A DNA stretch of 64,000 bases, taken from the NCBI RefSeq assembly GCF_049803795.1, contig NZ_JBNAGJ010000003.1, positions 62,001 to 126,000 on the forward strand, given 5' to 3'. Source of the DNA: Thalassobius sp002708925 (GTDB taxonomy: Bacteria; Pseudomonadota; Alphaproteobacteria; Rhodobacterales; Rhodobacteraceae). The translations under genes were made by a program, and so were the position numbers. This document shows positions 15,596 through 24,048 of this stretch, piece by piece. The notes beneath the pieces are model-generated. The model was not told the origin of the DNA and did not search any database. It saw only the letters and a program-made list of their open reading frames with translations. Numbering within the stretch: the first letter of the stretch is position 1; the number at the start of each line of letters is the position of its first letter.

Positions 15596-16573
15596 GATCA
15601 GCACCGCGCCCTTACGCCGCCCGGCCTCGACGGTTTCATGCGCCAGCGCGCAGGCCTCGATGGGAAAGATCGCGGCGATGTCCGGACAGAGCGCGCCCTC
15701 GGACAGGGCGTCGTGCAGCCGCATGATCGCCTGCACCCGTTCTGTCATGCTGAGCAGATAGATCAGCGCCATCCGCAGCGTGACGTTCTTGAACATCAGC
15801 GGATAGAACGGCAGCTGGAACGTGGGGCTCTGGGCCGAGCCATAGGCGACGATCGTGCCGCTTTCGGCAATCACCTGGGCGATGACATCTATGTTCTGGC
15901 CCGCTTCGACTTCGATCACGCGATCCACCGGGCGGCCGGCATTGCACAGCAGAATCTGCGCGGCCAGATCGGGTGCGGCATAATCCAGCGCGGCATCGGC
16001 CCCGCCGGACAGCACGCGTTCTCTTTGCGTGGGGGCGCAGGTGGCGATGACGCGCGCGCCGCCCCATTTGGCCAGCTGCACGGCAATACGCCCCACCGTG
16101 CCCGACCCGCCCGAGATCAACAGGGTTTTCCCCCGCACGCTGCCATCGGCAAAGACGCAATGCGCGGCGGTCAGCCCCGGAATGCCCAGCACCGCTCCGG
16201 TTTCCAAAGAGGTATCATCGGGCAGTGGGACGGCCTGCGCCTGCGGCAGGGCGACATAGTCGGCGGCGCTGCCATGGGGGCGCTGCCACCCGGCATTCCA
16301 CAGCCAGACTTTCTCGCCCACGCGGTCCGGAGGCACATCGGGCCCCACGGCTTCGATCACGCCCGCGCCATCCGAATGCGGAATCATCAGCGGAAAGGGC
16401 GGCTGGCTGATCCCCGGCCGCAATCCCGCCCGCAGCTTAACATCGGACGGATTCACGCCCGAGAAATGGACACGGACCAGCACTTCGCCCTTCTGGGGTG
16501 CGGGTTTGGGGACGTTTTCAACCCGTAGAACATGGCCTGCTGGCCCCAGCTCACGGTAGGTGATGGCGCGCAT
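15584..16573 (-). CDS. Zinc-free quinone oxidoreductase (NADPH:quinone reductase-like, MDR)
   Basis: This 329-residue medium-chain reductase of the quinone oxidoreductase branch probably reduces quinones or enones with NADPH. It lacks the zinc cysteines of alcohol dehydrogenases, having FSGVNPSDVKLRAG in that region, and has the nucleotide motif SGGSGTVGRIAVQLAKW near residue 155. HSDGAGVIEAVG is also typical. It stands alone, convergent with the cysteine-rich membrane protein gene and 100 bases downstream of irr. Confidence 0.88.
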   Translation of the reverse strand: MRAITYRELGPAGHVLRVENVPKPAPQKGEVLVRVHFSGVNPSDVKLRAGLRPGISQPPFPLMIPHSDGAGVIEAVGPDVPPDRVGEKVWLWNAGWQRPHGSAADYVALPQAQAVPLPDDTSLETGAVLGIPGLTAAHCVFADGSVRGKTLLISGGSGTVGRIAVQLAKWGGARVIATCAPTQRERVLSGGADAALDYAAPDLAAQILLCNAGRPVDRVIEVEAGQNIDVIAQVIAESGTIVAYGSAQSPTFQLPFYPLMFKNVTLRMALIYLLSMTERVQAIMRLHDALSEGALCPDIAAIFPIEACALAHETVEAGRRKGAVLISFV

Positions 16574-16673
16574 TCTGGCTCTCCTCGTTACTCAACGCCG
16601 AGAAGTTAACGCGCAGGGATCAGAATGAAAACACGCCTAGATAGTATGCAGAAGTATAGTGCGCAGCCCAGAG

Positions 16674-17096
16674 TTACTTGCGGCGCAGGCGGATCACCAC
16701 ATCCACGCTGACCACTTCGGCGCCCTGGGGGGCATCGGGGACGCGGGCGATCTGCAATTGCTCGCTGGGGGCGTCGGTCAGTTGCCCGGAATCTTCCCAG
16801 AAGAAATGCGGATGTTCGTGCGTGTTGGTGTCAAAATAGCTGCGCGCACCGTCCACCGTCACCTCTTGCATCAGCCCGGCCTCGCAGAAGGCGCGCAGAG
16901 TGTTGTAGACCGTCGCCAGAGAGACGCTCTCGCCGTTTTCCATGGCGGCCGAATATAGGCTTTCGGCGGTGACATGGCGGTGCTGCCCGTCCCCCACCAG
17001 CAGCGCCGCCAGGGTGCTGCGCTGGCGGGTCGGTCGGACGCCGGCCTCTGACAGCCAATCCGCGCCGCGTTGTTTTGCCTGTTGTGTCACGATCAT
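16674..17096 (-). CDS. irr: Iron response regulator Irr (Fur superfamily)
   Basis: Irr represses or activates iron and haem genes in alphaproteobacteria and is destabilised by haem. The 140-residue protein has the Fur winged helix (GVRPTRQRSTLAALL, then SVSLATVYNTLRAF). It has the histidine cluster NTHEHPHFF implicated in haem/iron sensing, and it lacks the CxxC zinc motifs of true Fur. A GTG seven codons upstream (17117) is also possible. I use the ATG at 17096 because it has AGGG at suitable spacing. Divergence from fabA is typical of Rhodobacterales. Its own promoter overlaps a perfect palindrome at 17147-17158. Confidence 0.9.
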   Translation of the reverse strand: MIVTQQAKQRGADWLSEAGVRPTRQRSTLAALLVGDGQHRHVTAESLYSAAMENGESVSLATVYNTLRAFCEAGLMQEVTVDGARSYFDTNTHEHPHFFWEDSGQLTDAPSEQLQIARVPDAPQGAEVVSVDVVIRLRRK

Positions 17097-17122
17097 GGTG
17101 CGTACCCTATTGTTCACCTGTT

Positions 17123-17158
17123 AATATAGGGGATTTGATCAGGGAATTTCAATTGAAA
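17123..17158 (-). promoter_or_regulatory. Probable irr promoter with overlapping palindrome
   Basis: On the minus strand TTGAAA (plus 17147-17152), an 18-base spacer and TATATT (plus 17123-17128) form a good sigma-70-like promoter for irr. The -35 box is half of the perfect palindrome TTTCAATTGAAA at 17147-17158, which could be an operator for Irr itself or another regulator. Confidence 0.5.
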
Positions 17159-17268
17159 ATAGATCGCAACTGGCCCGGTGCGACGCCCGCGCAGTCTTGC
17201 ACGCAGGTCGGGCGCAGTGATAGAGGGGGGAGGAAACCGATAAGACACATCAAAGGGGGTCGGCCTGA

Positions 17269-17778
17269 ATGTCCCAATATCCGAGCAGTTTTGACCGCGA
17301 AGATCTACTGAAATGCGCCCGTGGCGAACTGTTTGGCGAAGGCAATGCGCAGCTGCCTGCTCCGCCGATGCTGATGATGGACCGGATCACCGATATTTCG
17401 GGCGATGGCGGGGCGCATGGCAAGGGTCACGTTCTGGCTGAATTCGATATTACCCCGGATCTGTGGTTCTTTGAGTGCCATTTCCCCGGCAACCCGATCA
17501 TGCCCGGCTGTCTGGGCCTGGACGGCCTGTGGCAGCTGACCGGCTTTAACCTGGGCTGGCGCGGCTGGCAGGGGCGCGGGTACGCCCTGGGCGTCGGTGA
17601 GGTCAAACTGAAGGGCATGGTGCGCCCTGACCGCAAGATGCTGACCTATAAGATCGACTTCACCAAGGCCATCCAGACCCGCCGCCTGACCATGGGCGTG
17701 GCCGACGGTATCGTCGAGGCCGACGGAGAAGTCATCTACGAAGTCAAAGACATGAAAGTCGCGCTGAGCGAAAGCTGA
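17269..17778 (+). CDS. fabA: 3-hydroxydecanoyl-ACP dehydratase/isomerase
   Basis: FabA dehydrates 3-hydroxydecanoyl-ACP and isomerises the trans-2 to the cis-3 double bond, committing chains to unsaturated fatty acids. The 169-residue protein contains the active-site histidine in FFECHFPGNPIMPGCLGLD and is the normal family length. Downstream is a terminator, and then an inserted minus-strand gene separates it from fabB, which usually follows directly. FabA, FabB and FabI in this window act in one pathway. Confidence 0.97.
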   Translation: MSQYPSSFDREDLLKCARGELFGEGNAQLPAPPMLMMDRITDISGDGGAHGKGHVLAEFDITPDLWFFECHFPGNPIMPGCLGLDGLWQLTGFNLGWRGWQGRGYALGVGEVKLKGMVRPDRKMLTYKIDFTKAIQTRRLTMGVADGIVEADGEVIYEVKDMKVALSES

Positions 17779-17800
17779 GCGATGTGATTATTAGATGGGA

Positions 17801-17830
17801 AAGGGGCCCTGCGAGGGGCCCTTTTTGTTT
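17801..17830 (+). terminator. Rho-independent terminator after fabA
   Basis: A ten-base stem AAGGGGCCCT/AGGGGCCCTT with one mismatch and a GCG loop is followed by TTTGTTTT. It isolates fabA from fabB. Confidence 0.85.
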
Positions 17831-17881
17831 TGGGGGTATATCTGGATTGAGCCCAAACCTACTAAACGCGAATAACGATTT

Positions 17882-18559
17882 TCATTCGAGATTGTCTGCA
17901 AAATGTCCAATTTGCGCTGGGGCTAGGTCAGCCCTAGCTTGTAGCAGGAAATGTGGCCCTTCGATGTCTTGCACTCTCCCTGAAACGGCCGCGAAGTCTT
18001 GTGCCATTTTCGCCGGAATTAGTCGATCTTTTGTTGCTCGCAGATAGAGAATAGGAACATCTATCCTTTTCAGCGCATCAACAACATCGACCTTTAAGAC
18101 ATCGGCGAGACGTTTGGATAAAATAGAAGCCGGGACTTTATACAACACCTGCCGGAATTGATCTGTGAATGCGCGATTTTCCCATTTTCCCATCAAAAAA
18201 GGCTGCGCCAATTTGGCTATTAACCAAGACCGAAGCGGCATGATTTCAATAAGATAGGCGAGAAAAACAGGTAGGTTTACAGGCCTTCGCGCAAACGTGG
18301 CAACGAATGCTATGCCCTTAAGCTTTGGTGGAGCTTCAGCGCCAAGAAGTACTGCGACAGGCCCCGAAAATGACTCTGCCACAAGAATGAAATCGTCGTT
18401 GGGGAGTTGTGACTTAGTCCATTCAAGAATGTCCTCATACCGACAAAGGTGAGGTGGGTACGCAAGCGTCGTGACGGAATGATTGCCTTCCAGCGCGTGC
18501 CGCAATTTTGGAGCAAGCAACCCCGTTCCGTCCAAACCGGGCAAGATGATAATATTCAT
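17882..18559 (-). CDS. Alpha/beta hydrolase-like protein inserted between fabA and fabB
   Basis: This 225-residue protein has a likely nucleophile elbow AESFSGP (serine near residue 63), LPGLDGTG near the start as oxyanion loop, and a putative C-terminal histidine in EGPHFLLQ. It belongs to the alpha/beta hydrolase superfamily, but the substrate is unknown. The gene lies on the opposite strand inside what is normally a fabA-fabB unit, and its codons are visibly richer in A/T than those of its neighbours (for example many AAA, TTT, ATA, AGA codons), pointing to recent acquisition. Confidence 0.75.
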   Translation of the reverse strand: MNIIILPGLDGTGLLAPKLRHALEGNHSVTTLAYPPHLCRYEDILEWTKSQLPNDDFILVAESFSGPVAVLLGAEAPPKLKGIAFVATFARRPVNLPVFLAYLIEIMPLRSWLIAKLAQPFLMGKWENRAFTDQFRQVLYKVPASILSKRLADVLKVDVVDALKRIDVPILYLRATKDRLIPAKMAQDFAAVSGRVQDIEGPHFLLQARADLAPAQIGHFADNLE

Positions 18560-18739
18560 GCGACCAGCCTAGTGAGTGTAATCAGTTAAGTCAGCAAGTT
18601 TTGAATGGCGGCTTTGTCCGCAGTACCGACAGAGGCTATCGCAGCCCCCGCGGTTTCAGCGACCCCACCCCAACCCAACCACCTTGCACCCGTCCGCACC
18701 AACCCCTAGTAAGGCAGTAGCTAATAAGGGAGTGCTCGT

Positions 18740-19969
18740 ATGCGCCGAGTAGTGGTCACCGGGCTGGGCGTCGTGTCGTCCATCGGGAACAATGCCGAAG
18801 AGGTTCTGGCCTCGTTGAAAGCCGGGAAATCCGGCATCACCGCCAATGCGGCCATGCAGGAACACGGGTTCCGCAGCCAGATCGCCGGTGACGTGAAACT
18901 GGACGTGACCGAGCATGTGGACAAGCGCACGTTGCGCTTCATGGGGCCGGGCGCGGCCTATGCCTATATTGCGATGGGGCAGGCGATTGCCGATGCCGGT
19001 CTGGAGGAGGCCGATATCGTGAACCCACGCACCGGTCTGGTGGCGGGCTCGGGCGGGCCGTCGACCAGTGCGATGTTCGCCGCGCATCAGACGGCGCTGA
19101 AATCCGGCGCAACCAAGCGGATCGGGCCTTTCGCCGTCCCCAAATGCATGAGCTCGACCATCTCGGCCAACCTGTCGACGGCCTATAAGATCAAGGGCAT
19201 CAACTATTCGATCACCTCGGCCTGTTCCACCTCGCTGCATTGCATTGGCAACGCGGCCGAGCAAATCATGCTGGGTAAACAGGACGTCATGTTCGCCGGC
19301 GGCGGCGAAGAGCTGGACTGGACCCTGTCCTGCCTGTTTGACGCGATGGGCGCGATGTCCAGCAAATACAATGACACGCCAGAACGTGCGAGCCGCGCCT
19401 TTGACGCCAATCGCGACGGGTTCGTCATCGGCGGCGGTGGCGCAATCCTGGTGCTTGAGGAACTGGAGCACGCCAAAGCGCGCGGCGCCAAAATCTACGC
19501 CGAGGTCACCGGCTATGCGGCCACCTCGGATGGCCATGATATGGTGGCCCCCTCGGGCGAGGGCGGCGAACGCGCCATGCGACTGGCCCTGCAATCGCTG
19601 GAGCCTGGCCGCAAGGTGGGCTATATCAACGCGCATGGCACCTCGACCCCGGTGGGCGATGTCGGCGAGGTCGAGGCCGTCCGCCGCGTCTTTGGCGAAG
19701 GCCAGACCCCGGTGATCAGCTCCACCAAATCCATGACCGGCCACAGCCAGGGCGCAACGGGGGCCCAGGAAGCCGTCTATTGCCTGCTGGCGCTGAAGCA
19801 CGATTTCATCATCCCCTCGATCAACGTGGAAACCCTGGATCCGGGCATCAACGAAGGTGAGATCGCAACCGCCCTGGTGGAAAACGCAGGGCTGGACACG
19901 GTGATGACCAACAGCTTCGGCTTCGGTGGCACGAACGGCTCGATGCTGCTGTCGAAATACAACGGCTAA
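18740..19969 (+). CDS. fabB: 3-oxoacyl-ACP synthase I
   Basis: FabB condenses malonyl-ACP with acyl-ACP and elongates the cis-unsaturated intermediate made by FabA. The 409-residue protein has the catalytic cysteine in SACSTSLHCIG (near residue 162), and the two histidines in NAHGTSTPVGD and TGHSQGATG. The length matches FabB. It begins with RRVVVTGLGVVSSIG. fabI follows after 28 bases, so the two are likely co-transcribed. Its original promoter or read-through from fabA has been interrupted by the inserted hydrolase gene. Confidence 0.96.
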   Translation: MRRVVVTGLGVVSSIGNNAEEVLASLKAGKSGITANAAMQEHGFRSQIAGDVKLDVTEHVDKRTLRFMGPGAAYAYIAMGQAIADAGLEEADIVNPRTGLVAGSGGPSTSAMFAAHQTALKSGATKRIGPFAVPKCMSSTISANLSTAYKIKGINYSITSACSTSLHCIGNAAEQIMLGKQDVMFAGGGEELDWTLSCLFDAMGAMSSKYNDTPERASRAFDANRDGFVIGGGGAILVLEELEHAKARGAKIYAEVTGYAATSDGHDMVAPSGEGGERAMRLALQSLEPGRKVGYINAHGTSTPVGDVGEVEAVRRVFGEGQTPVISSTKSMTGHSQGATGAQEAVYCLLALKHDFIIPSINVETLDPGINEGEIATALVENAGLDTVMTNSFGFGGTNGSMLLSKYNG

Positions 19970-19997
19970 GCCGGCGGAAGCAGCGAAAGGAATGAAC

Positions 19998-20786
19998 ATG
20001 TCAGCACTTAGCGGAAAACGCGGCCTGATCATGGGCGTGGCCAACGAACGCTCGATCGCCTGGGGCATCGCCAAAGCCATGGCCGAAGCCGGCGCCGAAC
20101 TGGCCTTCACATATCAGGGCGAGGCATTCGGCAAACGGCTCGAACCGCTGGCCGCCTCGGTCGGGTCGGATTTCATGGTGGATGTGGATGTCACCGACGA
20201 TGCCTCGCTGGATACCGCCTTCGAGGGGCTGCAATCGCGCTGGGACAGCCTGGATTTCCTGGTCCACGCCATCGCCTATTCCGACAAAACCGAGCTGACC
20301 GGTCGCTTCATCAACACCTCGCGCGAAAACTTCAAGAACTCGCTCGATATTTCCTGCTACTCACTGATCGAGGTCGCCCGCCGCGCCTACCCGATGATGA
20401 AACCCGCAGGCGGCACCATCCTGACGCTGACCTATGGCGGCTCGAACCGGGTGACGCCGAACTATAACGTGATGGGCGTGGCCAAGGCGGCGCTGGAATC
20501 GGCCACCCGCTATCTGGCCAATGACCTGGGCCCCGATGGCATCCGGGTGAACGCCATCAGCCCCGGCCCGATGAAAACCCTGGCCGGCGCAGCCATCGGC
20601 GGCGCACGTAAAACCTTCAAACACACCGATCAGAACGCCCCCATGCGCGCCAATGCCACGCTCGAGGCCGTCGGCGGAACCGCCGTCTATCTCGCCTCGG
20701 AGGCCGGTGCCTGCACAACTGGCGAAATCATCCATGTCGATGGCGGCTTTCACGTTCTGGGAATGCCCCAACCCGAGCACCTCTAA
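19998..20786 (+). CDS. fabI: Enoyl-ACP reductase (NADH)
   Basis: FabI reduces trans-2-enoyl-ACP in the last step of each elongation cycle and is the target of triclosan-type inhibitors. The 262-residue short-chain reductase family protein has GVANERSIAWGIAKAM near residue 12 and the Y-x6-K active pair in PNYNVMGVAKAALES (near 155). AAAGG lies seven bases before the second of two close ATGs (19992 and 19998), so I choose 19998. Confidence 0.95.
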   Translation: MSALSGKRGLIMGVANERSIAWGIAKAMAEAGAELAFTYQGEAFGKRLEPLAASVGSDFMVDVDVTDDASLDTAFEGLQSRWDSLDFLVHAIAYSDKTELTGRFINTSRENFKNSLDISCYSLIEVARRAYPMMKPAGGTILTLTYGGSNRVTPNYNVMGVAKAALESATRYLANDLGPDGIRVNAISPGPMKTLAGAAIGGARKTFKHTDQNAPMRANATLEAVGGTAVYLASEAGACTTGEIIHVDGGFHVLGMPQPEHL

Positions 20787-20795
20787 CCTCGCGCG

Positions 20796-20842
20796 CCTTT
20801 CTTTGCTCGGACAATACTCCGGGGTTTGGGGCAGCGCCCCAA
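20796..20842. repeat. Dispersed intergenic repeat, copy 1
   Basis: The element starts CTTTCTTTGCTCGGACAATACTCC and ends in a hairpin GGGGTTTGGGGCAGCGCCCC. Near-identical copies occur at 25524-25574 and 45889-45932. Each follows the stop codon of a plus-strand gene closely, so it may serve as a terminator or REP-like element. Confidence 0.85.
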
Positions 20843-20869
20843 GTCCCTTCACTCCAGTCCCTTCACTCC
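20842..20869. repeat. Short tandem repeat behind dispersed repeat copy 1
   Basis: Two exact 14-base units AGTCCCTTCACTCC stand head to tail, followed by a degenerate third beginning AGTCCCGTCC. The tract lies in the fabI downstream gap and contains no gene. Confidence 0.85.
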
Positions 20870-20912
20870 AGTCCCGTCCTCTAATCCCTTCAGCATCCCT
20901 CGGGAACACGGA

Positions 20913-21782
20913 TCAGAACCACTGACCGGGCTCCATCAGGCCCAGATCCAGCAATTGCCCGGAATGCCACTCGAACGGGACCGAGTTGTGCCACCGATAG
21001 CTCTCGATATCGAAGGTCGATCCGGGGTTGCGTTTCAGCGCCTTGGCTGTGCGGAACGAACAGATCGCCGCCGTCAGACTATGGTGCCATTCGCAGGAAT
21101 AGGTGTTGTATTCGTCGTCATTGAACGTGTGATCCGCGCGCAGGGTCAGTTCGGGTTTGGCCTTGAACAGCCCGATCCGGTCGATCTTGCGCCGCGCCTG
21201 AGGGATATGCTCTTCGAACCGCCAGCGCAGACCGCCATAGAAATCCAGCTGGCGTTCCTTGGGGTGGCCTGTCTGTGCGTCGCGGCGGGCCAATGCGTAA
21301 TAGCCGGTTTTGTCCAGATAGGCGTTTTCCAGTGACACGGCATTGGGATATTGCCACAGATCCGGGGCATACAGATCAATCACATAGGTCAGCATCGCAT
21401 CGCGGCGTTCCTCGGTGTGAAAGGTCAGCATTTCCCCGATGCTGCGGTGCTCGCAGAAGGGAAAAAACAGGTATTCCGAGTTGAAACAGTAATAGATCCA
21501 GACCCCCGGCGCCGCCGCGATGACCCGGTTGATGGCGCGGGTCAGATCGTCCGCGCTTAGCGTGTCATAAGCCACCCGGTGCACACGTTCGGCCACGTCC
21601 TCGGCCATCTGGAAACTGTCGGGCATGAAACACACCACGGCGTCAAATCCGCAATCCAGATGGTGGCGCAGAGTGGAATCGATCTCGACCTCATCCTCGC
21701 AGAAAATCAGGGCGACGGGCCCCTTGGCCAGCGCCGCCTTGCCCTGTTTTACAAATTCTTCTAGCCCCGAATAGGTTGTCAT
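20913..21782 (-). CDS. Conserved hypothetical protein, possible GT-A-type glycosyltransferase
   Basis: I do not recognise this 289-residue protein with certainty. Residues 20-60 (PVALIFCEDEVEIDSTLRHHLDCGFDAVVCFMP) resemble the first Rossmann strand-helix-strand of family 2/92-like glycosyltransferases. There are several tryptophan/tyrosine-rich stretches (YYCFNSEYLFFPFCEHR) and a late TYSCEWHHSL. No membrane segment or signal peptide is visible. The start at 21782 is chosen because the longer frame from 21896 would run through the miaB promoter region. It is divergent from miaB. Confidence 0.7.
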   Translation of the reverse strand: MTTYSGLEEFVKQGKAALAKGPVALIFCEDEVEIDSTLRHHLDCGFDAVVCFMPDSFQMAEDVAERVHRVAYDTLSADDLTRAINRVIAAAPGVWIYYCFNSEYLFFPFCEHRSIGEMLTFHTEERRDAMLTYVIDLYAPDLWQYPNAVSLENAYLDKTGYYALARRDAQTGHPKERQLDFYGGLRWRFEEHIPQARRKIDRIGLFKAKPELTLRADHTFNDDEYNTYSCEWHHSLTAAICSFRTAKALKRNPGSTFDIESYRWHNSVPFEWHSGQLLDLGLMEPGQWF

Positions 21783-21895
21783 TTTTCTGCCTGTCTCGTT
21801 TGAAATGCAGAATCCGCCAAAACCCCCCGCATTGCAAGGCGTGCTGAGTGTGGTATAGCCCAGCCCTTGAAAAAGCGTGCACAGGAATCCGGCCA

Positions 21896-23215
21896 ATGAG
21901 CGACGTCAAGAAACTCTATATCAAGACCTATGGCTGTCAGATGAACGTCTATGACAGCGAACGCATGGCCGAGGTCATGGGCGGGCAGGGCTATGTGGAA
22001 ACCAAAACGCCCGAAGATGCGGATATGATCCTGCTGAACACTTGCCACATCCGCGAAAAAGCGGCTGAGAAAGTGTATTCGGAACTGGGGCGTTTCAAGC
22101 CTCTGAAAACGGCCAAGCCCGATCTGAAAATCGGTGTGGCCGGCTGTGTGGCCCAGGCCGAGGGCGAGGAAATCATGCTGCGTCAGCCGATGGTGGATCT
22201 GGTGGTGGGGCCGCAGAGCTATCACCGGCTGCCCGCAATGGAGGCCAAGGTCGATGCCGGTGAAAAGGCGCTGGACACGGATTTCCCCGAGGAAGACAAG
22301 TTCGAGAAGCTCAAAGGCCGCCCCAAGGCGCAGCGCGGCCCGACCGCGTTTTTAACCGTTCAGGAAGGCTGCGATAAATTCTGCGCCTTCTGCGTGGTGC
22401 CCTATACCCGCGGCGCCGAGGTCAGCCGACCCGTTGACCGCATCCTGACCGAAGCGCGCGATCTGGTCGAGCGCGGCGTGCGCGAGATCACCATGCTGGG
22501 TCAGAACGTGAATGCCTATCACGGCGCGGGGCCGGATGGCGACTGGTCCCTGGCGAAACTGATCTGGGCGCTCAATGACATCGACGGGCTAGAGCGCATC
22601 CGCTTTACCACCAGCCACCCCAATGACATGACGGACGATCTGATCGCGGCGCATGGGGAATGCGAAAAACTGATGCCCTATCTGCATCTGCCGGTGCAAT
22701 CGGGCAGTGATAAGATCCTCAAACGGATGAACCGCAGCCACACCGCCGAAAGCTATCTGAAACTGATCGAGCGTATCCGCGAAGCGCGCCCCGATATTCT
22801 GATGTCGGGCGATTTCATCGTCGGCTTCCCCGAGGAAACCGAGGCCGATTTCCAGGACACGATGGAACTGATCCGGCAGGTGAATTACGGCCAGGCCTTC
22901 AGCTTCAAATACTCGACCCGTCCGGGCACGCCGGCCGCCGAACGCGCCCAGGTGGACGAGGCCGAGGCCAGCGACCGGCTGAAACGCTTGCAGGCGCTGA
23001 TCACCGATCAGCAGCGCGCCGTGCAGGACAGTATGGTCGGCCGCGAGGTGCAGGTTCTGTTCGAAAAACCGGGCCGTCTAGAGGGGCAGATGGTGGGCAA
23101 ATCCGAATATCTGCACGCGGTCCATGTGGCCGGTGCCCCGGTGCAGCGCGGCGACATCGGACGCGTCAGAATCGTCGAAAGCGGGCCCAACTCTTTGGCC
23201 GGGGAATTGATCTGA
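21896..23215 (+). CDS. miaB: tRNA-2-methylthio-N6-dimethylallyladenosine synthase
   Basis: MiaB is a radical-SAM methylthiotransferase that adds a methylthio group to i6A37 of tRNAs reading U-starting codons. The 439-residue protein has the N-terminal UPF0004 domain with three cluster cysteines (YGCQMN, LNTCHIRE, AGCVAQ), the radical-SAM cluster CDKFCAFC near residue 157, and a C-terminal TRAM domain. The ATG at 21896 begins the conserved SDVKKLYIKTYGCQMN segment. Earlier in-frame codons lack support. Confidence 0.97.
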   Translation: MSDVKKLYIKTYGCQMNVYDSERMAEVMGGQGYVETKTPEDADMILLNTCHIREKAAEKVYSELGRFKPLKTAKPDLKIGVAGCVAQAEGEEIMLRQPMVDLVVGPQSYHRLPAMEAKVDAGEKALDTDFPEEDKFEKLKGRPKAQRGPTAFLTVQEGCDKFCAFCVVPYTRGAEVSRPVDRILTEARDLVERGVREITMLGQNVNAYHGAGPDGDWSLAKLIWALNDIDGLERIRFTTSHPNDMTDDLIAAHGECEKLMPYLHLPVQSGSDKILKRMNRSHTAESYLKLIERIREARPDILMSGDFIVGFPEETEADFQDTMELIRQVNYGQAFSFKYSTRPGTPAAERAQVDEAEASDRLKRLQALITDQQRAVQDSMVGREVQVLFEKPGRLEGQMVGKSEYLHAVHVAGAPVQRGDIGRVRIVESGPNSLAGELI

Positions 23216-23444
23216 GCCGCGCCTGCCCTGGGAAAAACCGTTTAAGAAACATGAATTTGGCCGAGGCTGTGCACAATACCCGTGTCTTCATGTGTATTGT
23301 TGGGGGAATACCCACAATATCTGGTGAAATAAACTTCACATAGCGAACTTCTCTGCTAAACTACTGGTATTCTTATGTTGTCGGAGCCGGTTTTCCGTGC
23401 CGTTTGGTCAAAGGGTATTCGGGTTCCTTAGGGGGAATAGGTAA

Positions 23445-24026
23445 ATGACAGGGGCTGTGGCGAAAATGTTTTCAAACGCGCTTCGTGCGGCTGTTGCGGG
23501 TGCATTGGTTTCGGGGCTGGCGTTGGCCTCCGCGCCAATGGCGCAGGCACAGAGCCGTACCGTAAACGGGGAACGCTATGTTCCCACCATCTGGATTGAC
23601 CCGGACGGATGCGAACACTGGGTGATGGATGACGGGGCCGAGGGCTATATGAGCCCCCACACCAACCGTCAGGGCGTGCCGGTCTGCCATCCCGTCAATG
23701 TCTGCGGGGTTATGAACTCGGATCAACTGTTCGCAACGGACAGCTATCGCATCAGCGCATCGGGCCGCGCCAAGCTGAAGCAATTCTTCGGCCAGTCCAA
23801 TGCCCGCGCGTATATCATCGCCGGTCACACCGACAGCCGGGCCTCGGATGAATATAACATGCGGCTTAGCTATAACCGGGCGAATTCGGTTGCGCGGGTT
23901 GCCTCGGGGGTTGGGGCCAACATCATTGATGTGCGCGGCTATGGCGAGCGGATGCCGAAAGTGCCCAACACCTCGGCGGCGAATATGCAGCAGAACCGCC
24001 GCGTTGAAATCATTTGCGTCAAGTGA
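23445..24026 (+). CDS. OmpA-family envelope protein with N-terminal DPxGCxHW module
   Basis: This 193-residue exported protein has a signal peptide (residues 1 to about 36, ending APMAQAQ). Residues 49-81 form a short cysteine-containing module (IDPDGCEHW, DDGAEGY). The C-terminal OmpA-like peptidoglycan-binding domain runs from about 90 to 190, with AGHTDSRASDEYNMRLSYNRANSV and the final NRRVEI. It should anchor to the cell wall in the periplasm or outer membrane. The same module occurs in the lipoprotein encoded 22 bases downstream. A 229-base gap separates the gene from miaB and contains A/T-rich promoter-like sequence. Confidence 0.85.
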   Translation: MTGAVAKMFSNALRAAVAGALVSGLALASAPMAQAQSRTVNGERYVPTIWIDPDGCEHWVMDDGAEGYMSPHTNRQGVPVCHPVNVCGVMNSDQLFATDSYRISASGRAKLKQFFGQSNARAYIIAGHTDSRASDEYNMRLSYNRANSVARVASGVGANIIDVRGYGERMPKVPNTSAANMQQNRRVEIICVK

Positions 24027-24048
24027 CCGCCACAGGGAGACCGATAAG

